Shown: piece by piece, positions 37,456-47,395 of the stretch
Layout of the letters: each line of letters begins with the position of its first letter
How positions within the stretch are numbered: position 1 is the first letter of the stretch
NCBI GenBank assembly: GCA_022819605.1
Contig: JAJEGW010000199.1
Span: 1-53,823 of the forward strand
Length of the DNA stretch: 53,823 nucleotides
From: Silicimonas sp.
GTDB lineage: Bacteria; Pseudomonadota; Alphaproteobacteria; Rhodobacterales; Rhodobacteraceae
Reading direction: 5' to 3'
Notes under the pieces: model-generated
The model's database searches: none
What the model was told of the DNA's origin: nothing
The model's input: the letters and a program-made list of their open reading frames with translations, nothing else
Position numbers and translations under genes: made by a program

Positions 37456-40400
37456 ATGGCTCGTGATCTGGGCCAGGCGACCGGCGGCATCCTCTCGTAT
37501 TTCACGAGGCACCGTACGGCAGCCAATCTCCTTCTCGCGGTCCTGGTGGTTTCGGGCCTCTATGCAGCGCCGCAGATGCGTGCACAGTTCTTCCCGGACG
37601 TCATCGTCGACGACATCACTATCAACGTTGCCTGGGACGGAGCCGGGGCGGAAGATGTTGACGCCGCCATAGTCGAGGTCCTGCAACCCACGCTGCAGGC
37701 CGTGGACGGAGTGACGGAAACGTCCTCCCGGTCGCGAGAAGGCCAAGCCACGATCAACCTTGAGTTCGAACCGGGCTGGGACATGCGGCAAGCGGAGGAG
37801 GACATCGTCGCGGCCATTGATTCAGTGACCGATCTTCCCGCCGATGCCGAAGACCCGAAGACGGTCCGCCGTCGCTGGTCGGATCGGGTCACCGACGTCG
37901 TCATCAAGGGTCCGGTGGGCGTGGACCAGCTTGCGAACTTCGCCGACGAGTTCGTCTCCCGCCTGTTTGCGGTCGGGGTCACCCGCAGCACGATACGTGG
38001 CATTGCCGCCCCGGAAACGATCGTCGAGGTCACGTCGCTCGACCTCATCCGCCACGATGTCACCATGCGCCAGATCGCCGACGCCATCGCGGAGGAGGCG
38101 GAAACGGATCCGGCGGGAGACGTTTCAGGTGCCGCCCGAGTGCGCACCGGCGTGGCCAAGCGATCCGCCGGCCAGATCGCCGACATCGTCCTGCGCACGG
38201 CAGCGGATGGCACGCCGCTCGTCGTCGGCGACGTGGCGCGCATCAGGGTCGGGGACGTGGACAGAGACCGCGCCTACTTTGTCGGCCCGGATTCCGCGAT
38301 ATCGATCCGCGTCGACCGTTCGGCCAATGGCGACGCGATCCGCATGCAGCGTCAGGTCGAAGAGGTCGCAGCGGCAATGCAGGCAACACTGCCGACAGGG
38401 GTTGAGATCAGCCTGATCCGGACGCTGGCGGAATCGATCACGGGGAGACTGAACACTCTTCTGGACAACGGGCTCATCGGACTGGCCCTTGTCGTGTCGC
38501 TGCTGTTCCTGTTCCTGAACACCCGCACGGCGCTCTGGGTCGCTGCCGGGATTCCGGTTGCCATGACAACGACCATTGCGATCATGTTCGCGGCCGGGCT
38601 GACCATCAACATGATCTCGCTCTTTGCGCTCATCATCACGCTCGGCATCGTGGTCGACGACGCGATCGTAGTCGGCGAGCATGCGGATTTCCGCGCGCGC
38701 CGCCTGGGGGAAAGCCCGACCGTGGCCGCGGAGAGTGCGGCGCGGCGCATGTTCACGCCAGTCTTCGCGGCTTCCTTGACGACGATCATCGCCTTTTTCG
38801 GCCTCGTTGCCATCGGAGGACGTTTCGGCGACCTGATCCGGGACATCCCGATTACGGTGATCGTCGTGCTGATCGCCTCCCTCGTGGAGTGCTTCCTCAT
38901 TCTGCCCAATCACATGCGGCATGCCCTGACCCATACCGCACGGCAGCACTGGTATGACTGGCCGTCACGACAGGTGAACAGGGGCTTTCGTCTCGTTCGG
39001 GAACGCTTGTTCCGACCCTTCATCGCGACTGTCATCTGGGCCAGGTATCCCGTTGTCGCGCTGGCTATCCTGACGCTGGCCAGCCAGGCCGTGCTGTTCA
39101 TATCCGGCGACGTGCCATGGCGCTTCTTCAACGCCCCTGAACGGAACTCCGTCACCGGCAACTTCGCCATGGCGCCCGGCGCCACTCGAAACGACACGCT
39201 CGAAATGATGCGAACGCTTCAGGGGGCGGTCGAGGAGCTCGGCGCAAAGTACGAGACCGAGCATGGGCTGAACCCCATCAAGTTCGCCCTCGCGGAAATT
39301 GGCGGCAACTCGGGGCGCGGGCTGTCGGGAACCGAAACCAAGGAAAGCTATCAACTGGGCTCGATTGCGATCGAGCTCATTGACGCCGACCTTCGTCCCT
39401 ATTCGAGCTTCGCATTCGTGGCCGAGCTTCAGGACGCGGTTCCGCGTCATCCACTCCTCGAGACCGTCAGCTTTCGCGGCTGGCGGCGCGGCCCGGGCGG
39501 TGACGCCATCGACATCGAATTGTCGGGCGCATCCAGCGAGGATCTCAAGGAGGCTGCAGAGGCGCTCAAGTCCCAGCTCGGCCAGTACGGGGAGATCTCC
39601 GCCCTCGAAGACAATCTCGGCTACGACAAGGAGGAATTGCTTCTCGAACTCACGCCGCAGGGGCAGGCACTCGGTCTGACCATCGACACGCTGGGGGCGA
39701 CGCTCCGCGCGCAGCTGAACGGCATTGAGGCGGCAACATATCCGGACGGGCCACGCTCCGCAGCTATCCGGGTGGAGCTTCCAGCCGACGAGCTGACAGC
39801 TGACTTTCTCGAGCGACTCTTGATCCGGACCGGGCCAGCGGCTGCCGGCGAAGGCGTCTACGTGCCGCTCGCGGACGTCGTGTCCGTCGAACGTCGGACC
39901 GGGTTTTCGACGATCCGTCGGGAAAACGGAATTCCCGTTGTTTCGGTCACCGGAGACCTCTCAGAAGACGATGCCGACCGCGCCAAGGATATCTCGGAGG
40001 AGATCCAAGGCACGATCTTGCCGCAGATTGAACAGGATTTCGGCATTTCGACGCATTGGTCGGGGCTGGCGGAAGACGAGCGCAATTTCCTTTCGGATGC
40101 AGGGACCGGCCTGATCCTTTGCCTGACTGGAATCTACCTCGTGCTTGCCTGGGTCTTTGCGTCATGGACTCGGCCTCTCATCGTGATGGCCATAATTCCT
40201 TTCGGACTCGTGGGCGCGATCTGGGGCCACTATCTTTGGGACGTGCCGCTCTCGATGTTTTCGGTCGTGGGCCTCATCGGCATGATTGGCATCATCATCA
40301 ACGATTCCATCGTTCTGGTGACCACCGTGGACGAATACGCCGAAGAACGCGGACTTGTTCCGGCAATTGTCGACGGCGCATCCGACCGGTTGAGGCCCGT

Positions 40401-40833
40401 ATTCCTCACGACGGCCACTACTGTCCTGGGACTGGCCCCGCTGCTCTACGAAACGTCCAAGGATGCCCAATTCCTCAAACCTACAGTGATCACGCTCACC
40501 TACGGGCTTGGTTTCGGACTCGTGCTCGTCCTCCTGCTCGTGCCGTCTCTCCTTGCAATCGGGCACGACATCAGCCGCCACTTTCGCTCGCTCCGCTTCA
40601 GCTGGACCGCAGGGCGCCGCGCCCCTGGCCTTGGTGCTTCCATCGTGGTAGCCGTAGCCGCCATCCTGGTCTGGTTTGCCGTCACGATTGGAAGCTTCCT
40701 GACGACAACCAGCATGCCGTTCGGCTTCGGCGCGGAATCGATTGAACAGGCGCTTCTGATCTATGTGGCGGGATCCGCCGCGATCTGCTTCGTCATCGGC
40801 ATGCTTGCCGCATGGATCATTCCCAGATCGTAG
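37456..40833 (+). CDS. RND efflux permease (AcrB/AcrD/AcrF family)
   Basis: A 1125-residue inner-membrane proton-driven exporter. It has the duplicated RND layout: a hydrophobic helix at about 12-35, a large periplasmic loop, a helix bundle, a second helix and second loop, and a second bundle. The proton-relay Asp pair is in LGIVVDDAIVVGEHADFR. The matching helix of the second half reads GIIINDSIVLVTTVDEY. The C terminus carries extra hydrophobic helices (about 1050-1125), making it a little longer than AcrB. It forms a tripartite pump with the upstream adaptor; no outer-membrane factor gene is nearby. Substrates are unknown. Confidence 0.93.
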   Translation: MARDLGQATGGILSYFTRHRTAANLLLAVLVVSGLYAAPQMRAQFFPDVIVDDITINVAWDGAGAEDVDAAIVEVLQPTLQAVDGVTETSSRSREGQATINLEFEPGWDMRQAEEDIVAAIDSVTDLPADAEDPKTVRRRWSDRVTDVVIKGPVGVDQLANFADEFVSRLFAVGVTRSTIRGIAAPETIVEVTSLDLIRHDVTMRQIADAIAEEAETDPAGDVSGAARVRTGVAKRSAGQIADIVLRTAADGTPLVVGDVARIRVGDVDRDRAYFVGPDSAISIRVDRSANGDAIRMQRQVEEVAAAMQATLPTGVEISLIRTLAESITGRLNTLLDNGLIGLALVVSLLFLFLNTRTALWVAAGIPVAMTTTIAIMFAAGLTINMISLFALIITLGIVVDDAIVVGEHADFRARRLGESPTVAAESAARRMFTPVFAASLTTIIAFFGLVAIGGRFGDLIRDIPITVIVVLIASLVECFLILPNHMRHALTHTARQHWYDWPSRQVNRGFRLVRERLFRPFIATVIWARYPVVALAILTLASQAVLFISGDVPWRFFNAPERNSVTGNFAMAPGATRNDTLEMMRTLQGAVEELGAKYETEHGLNPIKFALAEIGGNSGRGLSGTETKESYQLGSIAIELIDADLRPYSSFAFVAELQDAVPRHPLLETVSFRGWRRGPGGDAIDIELSGASSEDLKEAAEALKSQLGQYGEISALEDNLGYDKEELLLELTPQGQALGLTIDTLGATLRAQLNGIEAATYPDGPRSAAIRVELPADELTADFLERLLIRTGPAAAGEGVYVPLADVVSVERRTGFSTIRRENGIPVVSVTGDLSEDDADRAKDISEEIQGTILPQIEQDFGISTHWSGLAEDERNFLSDAGTGLILCLTGIYLVLAWVFASWTRPLIVMAIIPFGLVGAIWGHYLWDVPLSMFSVVGLIGMIGIIINDSIVLVTTVDEYAEERGLVPAIVDGASDRLRPVFLTTATTVLGLAPLLYETSKDAQFLKPTVITLTYGLGFGLVLVLLLVPSLLAIGHDISRHFRSLRFSWTAGRRAPGLGASIVVAVAAILVWFAVTIGSFLTTTSMPFGFGAESIEQALLIYVAGSAAICFVIGMLAAWIIPRS

Positions 40834-40939
40834 TGGCACCGGAGTTGCACGGCACGTACCGATCCCGCATGCCCGATCCTTGCTGTCATGCAGGAGACGT
40901 TCACGACGCGACGTGCGGCAGTGAGTTCACGGATTCCGA

Positions 40940-41710
40940 TCAGTGACAGCCTGCCATTTCGATCGCGCGCCCTTCGGACAGCACGGTCATGCGCACGTCA
41001 GCCCGCGCAAGCGCAAATGGCCGCGCCGAAGGCGGCACCATCTCGACCTCGGCCCACAATTGCTCGCCTTCGCGCCGAAGGACAGGTGACGAAACCCAGA
41101 TCTCCGGGTCACCTGTTTCGACCACGACGATTTCCTCGCTGCCCATGCGCGGCAATGTCGCCTTAGCGACCAGACGCAGGCCGTCCGCGATCGGCACAAA
41201 GTCGCAACTCAGTTGGCCGCCGCTTTCCGGCCTGTCTTCAAGGATTGCCGCAAGCGCATGGTCAAGGGTTCCGTGAACAGGAAGGTCCGCGAGGACTTGC
41301 AGCCTGACCGGCACGCAGACTTCTTCGCATACCCCGATGTCGATTTCACCTCTGAGGCGCACCGGGGCCGATGCGTCATGTGTCCGCACGTTCAGCGGAA
41401 AGGTCACTTGATCGACGTAACCGATGCCCCGCATTCCACCTTGCTCGAACACCCTTGGCACGGGGAAATGCACTCCCACTGCTGCCACGTTCAAGGATCC
41501 GGACCAGTTAAAAACGGGAGGAATTCCAGATTCGCCAGGCACCCGCCAATAAGTCTTCCACCCCGGGGCAAGCCGGATCGTCAAGCCGGCCACGTGCGTG
41601 TGTCCGTCTCTCCAGCCAGGCTTCAAGTCCGCGTATGCCAATTCGTCCGGCACCTGGGCGAAGCCGGGCGCGGCAAGAGCAAGCAGCAATGCGCACAAAG
41701 TTCGAAGCAT
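40940..41710 (-). CDS. Exported DsbD N-terminal-domain-like protein
   Basis: A 256-residue periplasmic protein with a signal peptide (about 1-18, ending GFA). The body resembles the immunoglobulin-like N-terminal domain of DsbD/ScsB thiol reductases, with HTHVAGLTIRLAPGWKTYWRVPGESGIPPVFNWSGS and a likely redox pair in GVCEEVCVP. The thioredoxin and membrane domains of DsbD are absent, so it would act as a periplasmic thiol-exchange partner (inference). AGGAAGG precedes the ATG. Divergent from the YqgE gene, a pairing often seen in this group. Confidence 0.82.
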   Translation of the reverse strand: MLRTLCALLLALAAPGFAQVPDELAYADLKPGWRDGHTHVAGLTIRLAPGWKTYWRVPGESGIPPVFNWSGSLNVAAVGVHFPVPRVFEQGGMRGIGYVDQVTFPLNVRTHDASAPVRLRGEIDIGVCEEVCVPVRLQVLADLPVHGTLDHALAAILEDRPESGGQLSCDFVPIADGLRLVAKATLPRMGSEEIVVVETGDPEIWVSSPVLRREGEQLWAEVEMVPPSARPFALARADVRMTVLSEGRAIEMAGCH

Positions 41711-41825
41711 GGGGGCCTTCCTAAGGCATTATGCCCTTGGCAGAAAAGTCACATTCCGGTCAGGCGACGTGACCATTGCAGCAATGCACTTGATGAACGA
41801 TCCAGCATGTCTCATGCTTTGAGGC

Positions 41826-42398
41826 ATGAACGAAGGCAACTCATCCGGCTTGGACGGAAAGTTCCTGGTCGCCATGCCGGGCATGGGCGACCCACGGTTC
41901 GAGCAGGCTGTCATTCTTCTCTGCGCGCATTCAGAGGAAGGCGCGATGGGCTTCATTGTGAACAAGCCGGCACCGAATCTCCAGTTTGCGTCGCTTCTGG
42001 AACAACTCGGAATCGAGTCCGGTCCTCCCCAACGAGACATCCGCATCCATTTCGGCGGCCCGGTCGAAAACGGGCGCGGCTTTGTGCTGCATTCGGGCGA
42101 TTACCTGTCCAAGAACTCGACACTCCAGGTCAGCGACGTTTTTGGAATGACCCCGACGCTGGACATCCTGGAGGACATCGCCAAGGGAAGCGGGCCAAGT
42201 TCAGCGCTGCTGGCGCTCGGGTATTCGGGCTGGGGGCCTGGGCAACTGGAATCCGAGATCCTGTCCAATGGCTGGCTGACCTGCGATGCCTCGCCAACAA
42301 TCGTGTTCAGCGAAAACAATGATTCCAAGTGGAACGCTGCGCTGAAGTCGATTGGCGTGGACGCCATGCTGCTGTCACCTGAGGCGGGGCGGGCATAG
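41826..42398 (+). CDS. YqgE/AlgH family protein
   Basis: A 190-residue member of the widely conserved YqgE/AlgH family, whose biochemical role is still unclear. Landmarks are GKFLVAMPGMGDPRFEQAVILLCAHSEEGAMGFIVNKPAPN and the later FGGPVENGRGFVLHS and ALGYSGWGPGQLESEI. The predicted protein is soluble and cytoplasmic. The ATG has a modest GAGG upstream. Divergent from the DsbD-like gene, with a short interval containing the near-palindrome GGCATTATGCC. Confidence 0.93.
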   Translation: MNEGNSSGLDGKFLVAMPGMGDPRFEQAVILLCAHSEEGAMGFIVNKPAPNLQFASLLEQLGIESGPPQRDIRIHFGGPVENGRGFVLHSGDYLSKNSTLQVSDVFGMTPTLDILEDIAKGSGPSSALLALGYSGWGPGQLESEILSNGWLTCDASPTIVFSENNDSKWNAALKSIGVDAMLLSPEAGRA

Positions 42399-42473
42399 CG
42401 CCAATGTGCAACACCCAGCGGTCGCGTCGGACTGTCTGGCAACTTGGTGCCTCAGGTGCCCCACGGTTCGGAC

Positions 42474-43379
42474 TCAGCCCTGGCCGAGATGTTGCGTTCC
42501 CCTAGACTTGGCCAGTTCGATCTGCCGTTGTCGCTCGCGAAACCGGGCTCGATCGGCGTCACCGAACTCCCCGATGCAACTGGGGCACGACACGCCGAGC
42601 TCGTAATCGGCATGATCCCGGACGTCCCTTGCCAGTGGGCGGCGACAGGCATGGCAAAGATCATACGTACCTTCCTTCAGCCCGTGGCAAACCGACACCC
42701 TTTGGTCGAAGACGAAGCACTCCCCGTGCCAAAGGCTCTCCTCTACCGGCACTTCCTCAAGATAGCCAAGGATTCCGCCCTTGAGATGAAACACTTCCTC
42801 AACGCCTTGGCCGAGCAGGTAGTTCGTGGCCTTCTCGCAACGTATGCCGCCAGTGCAGTACATGGCGACCTTCTTGGCGCCAATGCGATGGCCGTTTGCA
42901 TTCCACCAAGCCGGAAAGTCGCGAAACCGTGACGTGCCTGGGTCAATGGCGCCTTCGAACGAGCCAATCGCGACTTCATATGCGTTGCGCGTGTCGATCA
43001 CGGCCACATCGTCGCACGTGATCAGCGAGTTCCAGTCAGCGGGACGAACATAGGTGCCGGCCTCGGAAACAGGGTCAATGCCGGGCTGGCCCATCGTGAC
43101 AATTTCGCGCTTCAAGCGAACCTTCAGGCGGGCAAACGGCATGGCAGTCGCGGCGCTTTCCCGCCAGTCGATGTCGCTGCAACCCGGCAGCGTGCGGATC
43201 TGCTCGAAGACTGCCGCGATTCCCTGCCGCGGACCGGCGATGGTCCCGTTAATGCCTTCGCGCGCCAGCAGCACGGTCCCGCGAACTTCGTTCCGCGACG
43301 CGACCTCAACAAGCAACGGCTTGAACTGCGCGGGATCCCCAAGAGACGTGAACTTGTAGAACGATGCGACAACCGCCAT
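42474..43379 (-). CDS. trhO: tRNA uridine(34) hydroxylase (rhodanese-like)
   Basis: A 301-residue TrhO/YceA protein that makes 5-hydroxyuridine at the wobble position of some tRNAs using oxygen. The N-terminal domain (about 1-100) is an acylphosphatase-like fold. The rhodanese domain (about 115-215) has the reactive Cys175 in YCTGGIRCEKA. The C-terminal part carries Cys pairs (DLCHACRRPL and VSCPSCIGEF). The neighbours trhO and pncA are divergent across a 311-bp interval. Length and motifs fit the family well. Confidence 0.95.
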   Translation of the reverse strand: MAVVASFYKFTSLGDPAQFKPLLVEVASRNEVRGTVLLAREGINGTIAGPRQGIAAVFEQIRTLPGCSDIDWRESAATAMPFARLKVRLKREIVTMGQPGIDPVSEAGTYVRPADWNSLITCDDVAVIDTRNAYEVAIGSFEGAIDPGTSRFRDFPAWWNANGHRIGAKKVAMYCTGGIRCEKATNYLLGQGVEEVFHLKGGILGYLEEVPVEESLWHGECFVFDQRVSVCHGLKEGTYDLCHACRRPLARDVRDHADYELGVSCPSCIGEFGDADRARFRERQRQIELAKSRGTQHLGQG

Positions 43380-43690
43380 GGAAGAGCCTTACCCCGGCTG
43401 CCACGCAGGCAAAAGTGCTCCCATTGAACTTTTCGAAGGCGCTGGATCGGGTGGATCGCTCGCAATGGCCCGCCCATCAAGGCCTTCCTCCACCGATAGA
43501 ACGCAGCATCTGCGATTCGGCGCGCACGTCTCGAATGACAGTGGTGAATTCCCTGGCATCGCTCCTGCCGTACATCCATTGCAGCCAGCCGACTTTGCCT
43601 GCGACATGACTGCCATTGACAGCGGCGACTCGGCGGATTTGATCGACTCACCTAATGCCGCGATGCTACAGGTACAGAAGGGAGGCTCCC
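43380..43690. other. Interval between trhO and pncA without a recognised gene
   Basis: 311 bp between divergent genes. Open frames cross it on both strands but continue into the neighbouring genes and have no motifs. A short minus-strand stretch around 43440-43540 translates to a FYRWRK-containing sequence that recalls the helix-turn-helix of IS3-type OrfA, but it cannot be extended. Probably regulatory DNA or decayed sequence. Confidence 0.4.
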
Positions 43691-44296
43691 GTGCGACAGG
43701 ACAACGAGGCGATTCTCGTAGTCGACGTCCAGAAGGACTTTTGCCCCGGCGGTGCGCTTGCCGTCCCCGGCGGCGACGAGATCGTCGTGCCAATCACCGC
43801 GCTCGTTCCCGAATTCAAGGTCCGCGTGTTCACCCAGGACTGGCACCCGGCGAACCATTTGAGCTTCGCCAGCCAGCACCAGGATCTCGATCCGTTTACC
43901 GTCACGGACATGCCCTACGGACCCCAGATCTTATGGCCCGACCATTGTGTCATTGGCTCCGGTGGAGCGGCGTTTCACGGCAGGCTGGACACGCGCACCG
44001 CCGACATCGTCATCCGCAAGGGCTTCCGCCGCGAGATCGACAGCTATTCCACATTCTTCGAAAACGACCAGTCCACTCCCACCGGGCTCGATGGCTATCT
44101 CCGAAGCCGTGGCGTCGAAAGGGTCACGCTCGTCGGACTGGCAACGGACTTCTGCGTGCAATATTCGGCGCTCGACGCGGCGCGGCTCGGATACGATGTC
44201 ACCGTGTTAGAGAAACTCTGCCGGGCAATCGATCTTGATGGCTCGCTCGACGCTGCAAGGAAAAGCATGGCGGACGCGGGTGTCACTCTCGCCTGA
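43691..44296 (+). CDS. pncA: Nicotinamidase
   Basis: It hydrolyses nicotinamide to nicotinate in NAD salvage. The 201 residues contain the catalytic Asp in LVVDVQKDFCPGGAL (Asp12), the metal-binding DWHPANH, the catalytic Lys in VIRKGF, and the nucleophilic Cys in GLATDFCVQYSA. The open frame reaches 43655, but the GTG at 43691 is chosen because AAGGGAGG lies six bases upstream. It precedes icd, with an inverted repeat in the space between. Confidence 0.94.
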   Translation: MRQDNEAILVVDVQKDFCPGGALAVPGGDEIVVPITALVPEFKVRVFTQDWHPANHLSFASQHQDLDPFTVTDMPYGPQILWPDHCVIGSGGAAFHGRLDTRTADIVIRKGFRREIDSYSTFFENDQSTPTGLDGYLRSRGVERVTLVGLATDFCVQYSALDAARLGYDVTVLEKLCRAIDLDGSLDAARKSMADAGVTLA

Positions 44297-44373
44297 GCGC
44301 GACATATGACCACGCAACGTGACTGTCACGGCGTGCCGCCTTTAACTTGAGGCCGGGTTCGGCTATGTCGCGC
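44297..44373. repeat. 10-bp inverted repeat between pncA and icd
   Basis: GCGCGACATA at 44297-44306, directly after the pncA stop, is repeated in perfect inverted form as TATGTCGCGC at 44364-44373, 31 bases before the icd start. The arms are 57 bases apart. They could form a long stem-loop in RNA or a bipartite operator, or be chance. Confidence 0.35.
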
Positions 44374-44404
44374 GCGACCGATTGTTCCATGCGAGGCTAG
44401 ATTC

Positions 44405-45616
44405 ATGTCGAAGATCAAGGTCGAGAACCCAATCGTTGAAATGGACGGCGATGAAATGACCCGGATTATCTGGGACTTCATCAAGAAGAAGCTGATCCTG
44501 CCCTACCTGGACGTTGACCTGCTCTACTACGACCTCGGCATCGAGGAGCGCGACCGGACCGACGACCAAATCACCGTCGATGCCGCCGAGAAGACGAAAG
44601 ACGTGGGCGTCGCCGTCAAGTGCGCCACGATCACGCCGGACGAAGCCAGGGTCGAGGAATTCGGGCTGAAGCGCATGTATCGCTCTCCCAACGGAACCAT
44701 CCGGAACATCCTTGGCGGCGTGATTTTCCGCCAGCCGATCATCTGCAGGAACGTTCCCCGGCTGGTGCCGGGCTGGACGCAGCCAATCGTCGTTGGCCGT
44801 CATGCGTTCGGAGACCAGTACCGTGCCACGGACTTCACGTTTCCCGGGGCCGGCAAGCTGACCATCAAGTTCGAAGGCGAGGATGGCAAGGTCATCGAGA
44901 AGGAGGTCTTCGACGCACCGGGTTCCGGCGTGACGATGGCAATGTACAACCTAGACCAGTCGATCTACGACTTTGCGCGGGCCTCGATGAACTACGCACT
45001 GAATCTCGGCTGGCCCTGCTATCTCTCGACGAAAAACACGATCATGAAGGCCTATGACGGGCGCTTCAAGGACATCTTCCAGGAAGTCTATGACAATGAG
45101 TTCAAGGATTCCTTCGAGAAGAAGAAGATATGGTACGAACATCGCCTGATTGACGACATGGTTGCCGCCGCGCTCAAGTGGTCAGGCGGATATGTCTGGG
45201 CATGCAAGAACTACGACGGCGACGTGCAATCCGACACCGTCGCCCAAGGGTTCGGATCGCTCGGTCTCATGACGTCCCAGCTCATGACGCCTGACGGCAA
45301 GATCGTGGAAGCGGAAGCCGCCCACGGAACCGTCACCCGCCACTACCGCCAGCACCAAAAGGGCGAAGAGACGTCAACCAACTCGATCGCGTCGATCTTT
45401 GCCTGGACGGGCGGACTGAAGCACCGGGCCAGCCTCGATGGCAACGACCAGCTTCGCAATTTTGCCGAAACCATGGAATCCGTCATCGTCGACACGGTCG
45501 AATCCGGTTCCATGACCAAGGATCTCGCACTTCTGGTCGGTCCGGACCAGAAATGGCTCACGACCATGGGCTTTCTCGACAAGATCGACGAGAACCTGCA
45601 GAAGGCACTTGGTTAG
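44405..45616 (+). CDS. icd: NADP-dependent isocitrate dehydrogenase (type II)
   Basis: It oxidatively decarboxylates isocitrate to 2-oxoglutarate in the citric acid cycle, producing NADPH. The 403 residues belong to the eukaryote-like type used by many alphaproteobacteria, with [56 protein letters not shown] and the NADP-contacting [29 protein letters not shown]. It follows pncA by 108 bp that contain an inverted repeat. No terminator is evident after it. Confidence 0.97.
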   Translation: MSKIKVENPIVEMDGDEMTRIIWDFIKKKLILPYLDVDLLYYDLGIEERDRTDDQITVDAAEKTKDVGVAVKCATITPDEARVEEFGLKRMYRSPNGTIRNILGGVIFRQPIICRNVPRLVPGWTQPIVVGRHAFGDQYRATDFTFPGAGKLTIKFEGEDGKVIEKEVFDAPGSGVTMAMYNLDQSIYDFARASMNYALNLGWPCYLSTKNTIMKAYDGRFKDIFQEVYDNEFKDSFEKKKIWYEHRLIDDMVAAALKWSGGYVWACKNYDGDVQSDTVAQGFGSLGLMTSQLMTPDGKIVEAEAAHGTVTRHYRQHQKGEETSTNSIASIFAWTGGLKHRASLDGNDQLRNFAETMESVIVDTVESGSMTKDLALLVGPDQKWLTTMGFLDKIDENLQKALG

Positions 45617-45787
45617 GACGCCGAGCCTCTTTCGAACCGTCGACCGGATCATGATCGCCAAGGTCCCGATTCGCGCTGTTCAACATCTCTAGGAGCCGGC
45701 CTGCGTCCTGATTGACGGTGCTGGCATTGACGCGGGCTCCCGGCATGCCCATGCCTTCCCGGAAACAGATGCGGCGGAGGTGCTCTC

Positions 45788-46120
45788 ATGCAGGTCTATG
45801 TCTTTCTTTTCCTCGCCATCACGGCCGAAACCGTTGGCACGATGGGTCTCCAGGCATCGCAGCAGTTCACCCGACTGGGCCCGACGGCCCTGTCCATCGC
45901 GAGCTACGCGGTGGCCTTCTATTTCCTGGCCCTGACGCTCGAGTTCATGCCGGTCGGCATTGTCTACGCCGTCTGGTCAGGCCTCGGAATCGTGCTCATT
46001 GCGCTGATGGGATACGTTCTCTTCAACCAACGGCTTGATCTGCCGGCAATGCTCGGCATCGCGCTGATCGTCGCGGGCATTCTGGTCATAAGCCTGCTTT
46101 CTGACACAGCCCATCACTAG
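45788..46120 (+). CDS. Small multidrug resistance (SMR) family transporter
   Basis: A 110-residue protein with four hydrophobic helices, the EmrE size and layout. The key membrane Glu is at position 14 (LAITAETVGTMGLQAS), and the family block EFMPVGIVYAVWSGLGIVLIALMGYVLF is present. SMR proteins exchange protons for cationic drugs or guanidinium. GGAGG lies eight bases before the ATG. It stands alone after icd; no second SMR subunit is nearby, so a homodimer is likely. Confidence 0.93.
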   Translation: MQVYVFLFLAITAETVGTMGLQASQQFTRLGPTALSIASYAVAFYFLALTLEFMPVGIVYAVWSGLGIVLIALMGYVLFNQRLDLPAMLGIALIVAGILVISLLSDTAHH

Positions 46121-46168
46121 GACGTGACAGGCCTTGTGTGCACGCGCTTGCATCGCGACTTTCCGTGC

Positions 46169-47395
46169 ATGACCATGCAACGCTTTACGTTCTCCGGTCA
46201 TTCCGGCGACGACCTGGCCGCACGGCTCGACATGCCGGAAGGCCCGCTTCTTGCAACGGCGCTCTTCGCGCATTGCTTCACCTGCGGCAAGGACATCGCG
46301 GCGGCGAGACGCATCGCCGGGCGCCTCGCTGCCATGGGCATTGCCGTGCTGCGCTTCGACTTTACCGGCCTCGGCCATTCGGGCGGTGAATTCGCGAACA
46401 CGTCGTTCACGTCTAACGTGGAGGATCTCGTCCTGGCAGCACGCCATCTCGATGATCGCGGAATGGCGCCAAGCTTGCTCGTCGGCCATTCGCTCGGCGG
46501 AGCCGCGGTGCTCAAGGCCGCCGGCGAGATCAAGAGCGTCAAAGCCGTAGCCACGATCGGAGCGCCGTTTGATCCCGGTCACGTGACTCACAATTTCGGT
46601 GATGCGCTGGAGCGAATTTCAAGCGACGGAAAGGCCGAGGTCGATCTTGCGGGCCGCACTTTCACGATCGGCAAGGGCTTCGTTGACGACGTAGCAGCGG
46701 CCGAGCTGTCGCCCGCGATTGGAAAGCTGGGCAGTGCGCTTCTCGTGCTGCATGCACCGCTCGACACAACGGTCGGGATCGAAAACGCAACGCAGATTTT
46801 CACGGCCGCCAGGCATCCGAAGAGCTTTGTCACGCTCGACAATGCCGACCACCTCGTCAGCAAGGCAGAAGATGCCGAGTATGCTGCCGAGGTCATCGCG
46901 GCTTGGGCCGGTCGCTACCTCCGTCTTGCGCCGGCAGCACCGCCGCCCGGAGCTCCGGAAGGCATCGTGCGCGTCTCGGAGGCCGACCCGGCCGGTTTCC
47001 TTCAAGACGTCAGTGCGGGGCCGGATCATCACGCGCTGGCGGACGAGCCGAAAGCCTACGGCGGCACGAACCGGGGCATGACGCCCTATGGATTCCTGTC
47101 CGCAGGGCTCGGGGCCTGCACGTCGATGACGGTTCGTATGTATGCCCGAAAAAAGAAGTGGCCGCTGACCCATGTCTCGGTCGACGTGACGCATGACAAG
47201 GTGCACGCACAGGACGCAAAGAGCGAAACAGGCCCGAAAGTCGATTCGTTCCGTCGGGAAATCCGCCTTGAGGGGAACCTGACCGACGAACAGAAGGGCC
47301 GTCTCCTCGAAATCGCGGACAAGTGCCCGGTTCACCGAACGCTTGAGCACGTCGCCAAGGTCGAGACGATTCTTGCCCCGAATCAACCGACCTGA
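46169..47395 (+). CDS. Fused alpha/beta hydrolase and OsmC-like peroxidase
   Basis: A 408-residue two-domain protein. The N-terminal alpha/beta hydrolase (about 1-245) has the nucleophile Ser in LVGHSLGGAAVL and a late His in LDNADHLVSK. The C-terminal OsmC/Ohr-like domain (about 265-405) has the two redox Cys in GLGACTSMTVRMYARKKKWPL and DKCPVHRTLE. OsmC proteins reduce organic hydroperoxides. This fusion is recurrent in alphaproteobacteria; the hydrolase might release lipid peroxides or act on esters (inference). The ATG at 46169 or 46175 is chosen over a GTG at 46124 because the usual N terminus QRFTFSGHSG starts there; no Shine-Dalgarno is clear. Confidence 0.9.
   Translation: MTMQRFTFSGHSGDDLAARLDMPEGPLLATALFAHCFTCGKDIAAARRIAGRLAAMGIAVLRFDFTGLGHSGGEFANTSFTSNVEDLVLAARHLDDRGMAPSLLVGHSLGGAAVLKAAGEIKSVKAVATIGAPFDPGHVTHNFGDALERISSDGKAEVDLAGRTFTIGKGFVDDVAAAELSPAIGKLGSALLVLHAPLDTTVGIENATQIFTAARHPKSFVTLDNADHLVSKAEDAEYAAEVIAAWAGRYLRLAPAAPPPGAPEGIVRVSEADPAGFLQDVSAGPDHHALADEPKAYGGTNRGMTPYGFLSAGLGACTSMTVRMYARKKKWPLTHVSVDVTHDKVHAQDAKSETGPKVDSFRREIRLEGNLTDEQKGRLLEIADKCPVHRTLEHVAKVETILAPNQPT

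Noticed and set aside
43440..43540. IS3-type OrfA resemblance (FYRWRK) on the minus strand between trhO and pncA
   Set aside because: Only a dozen residues match, the expected upstream helix is missing even across frames, and no inverted repeats are visible.
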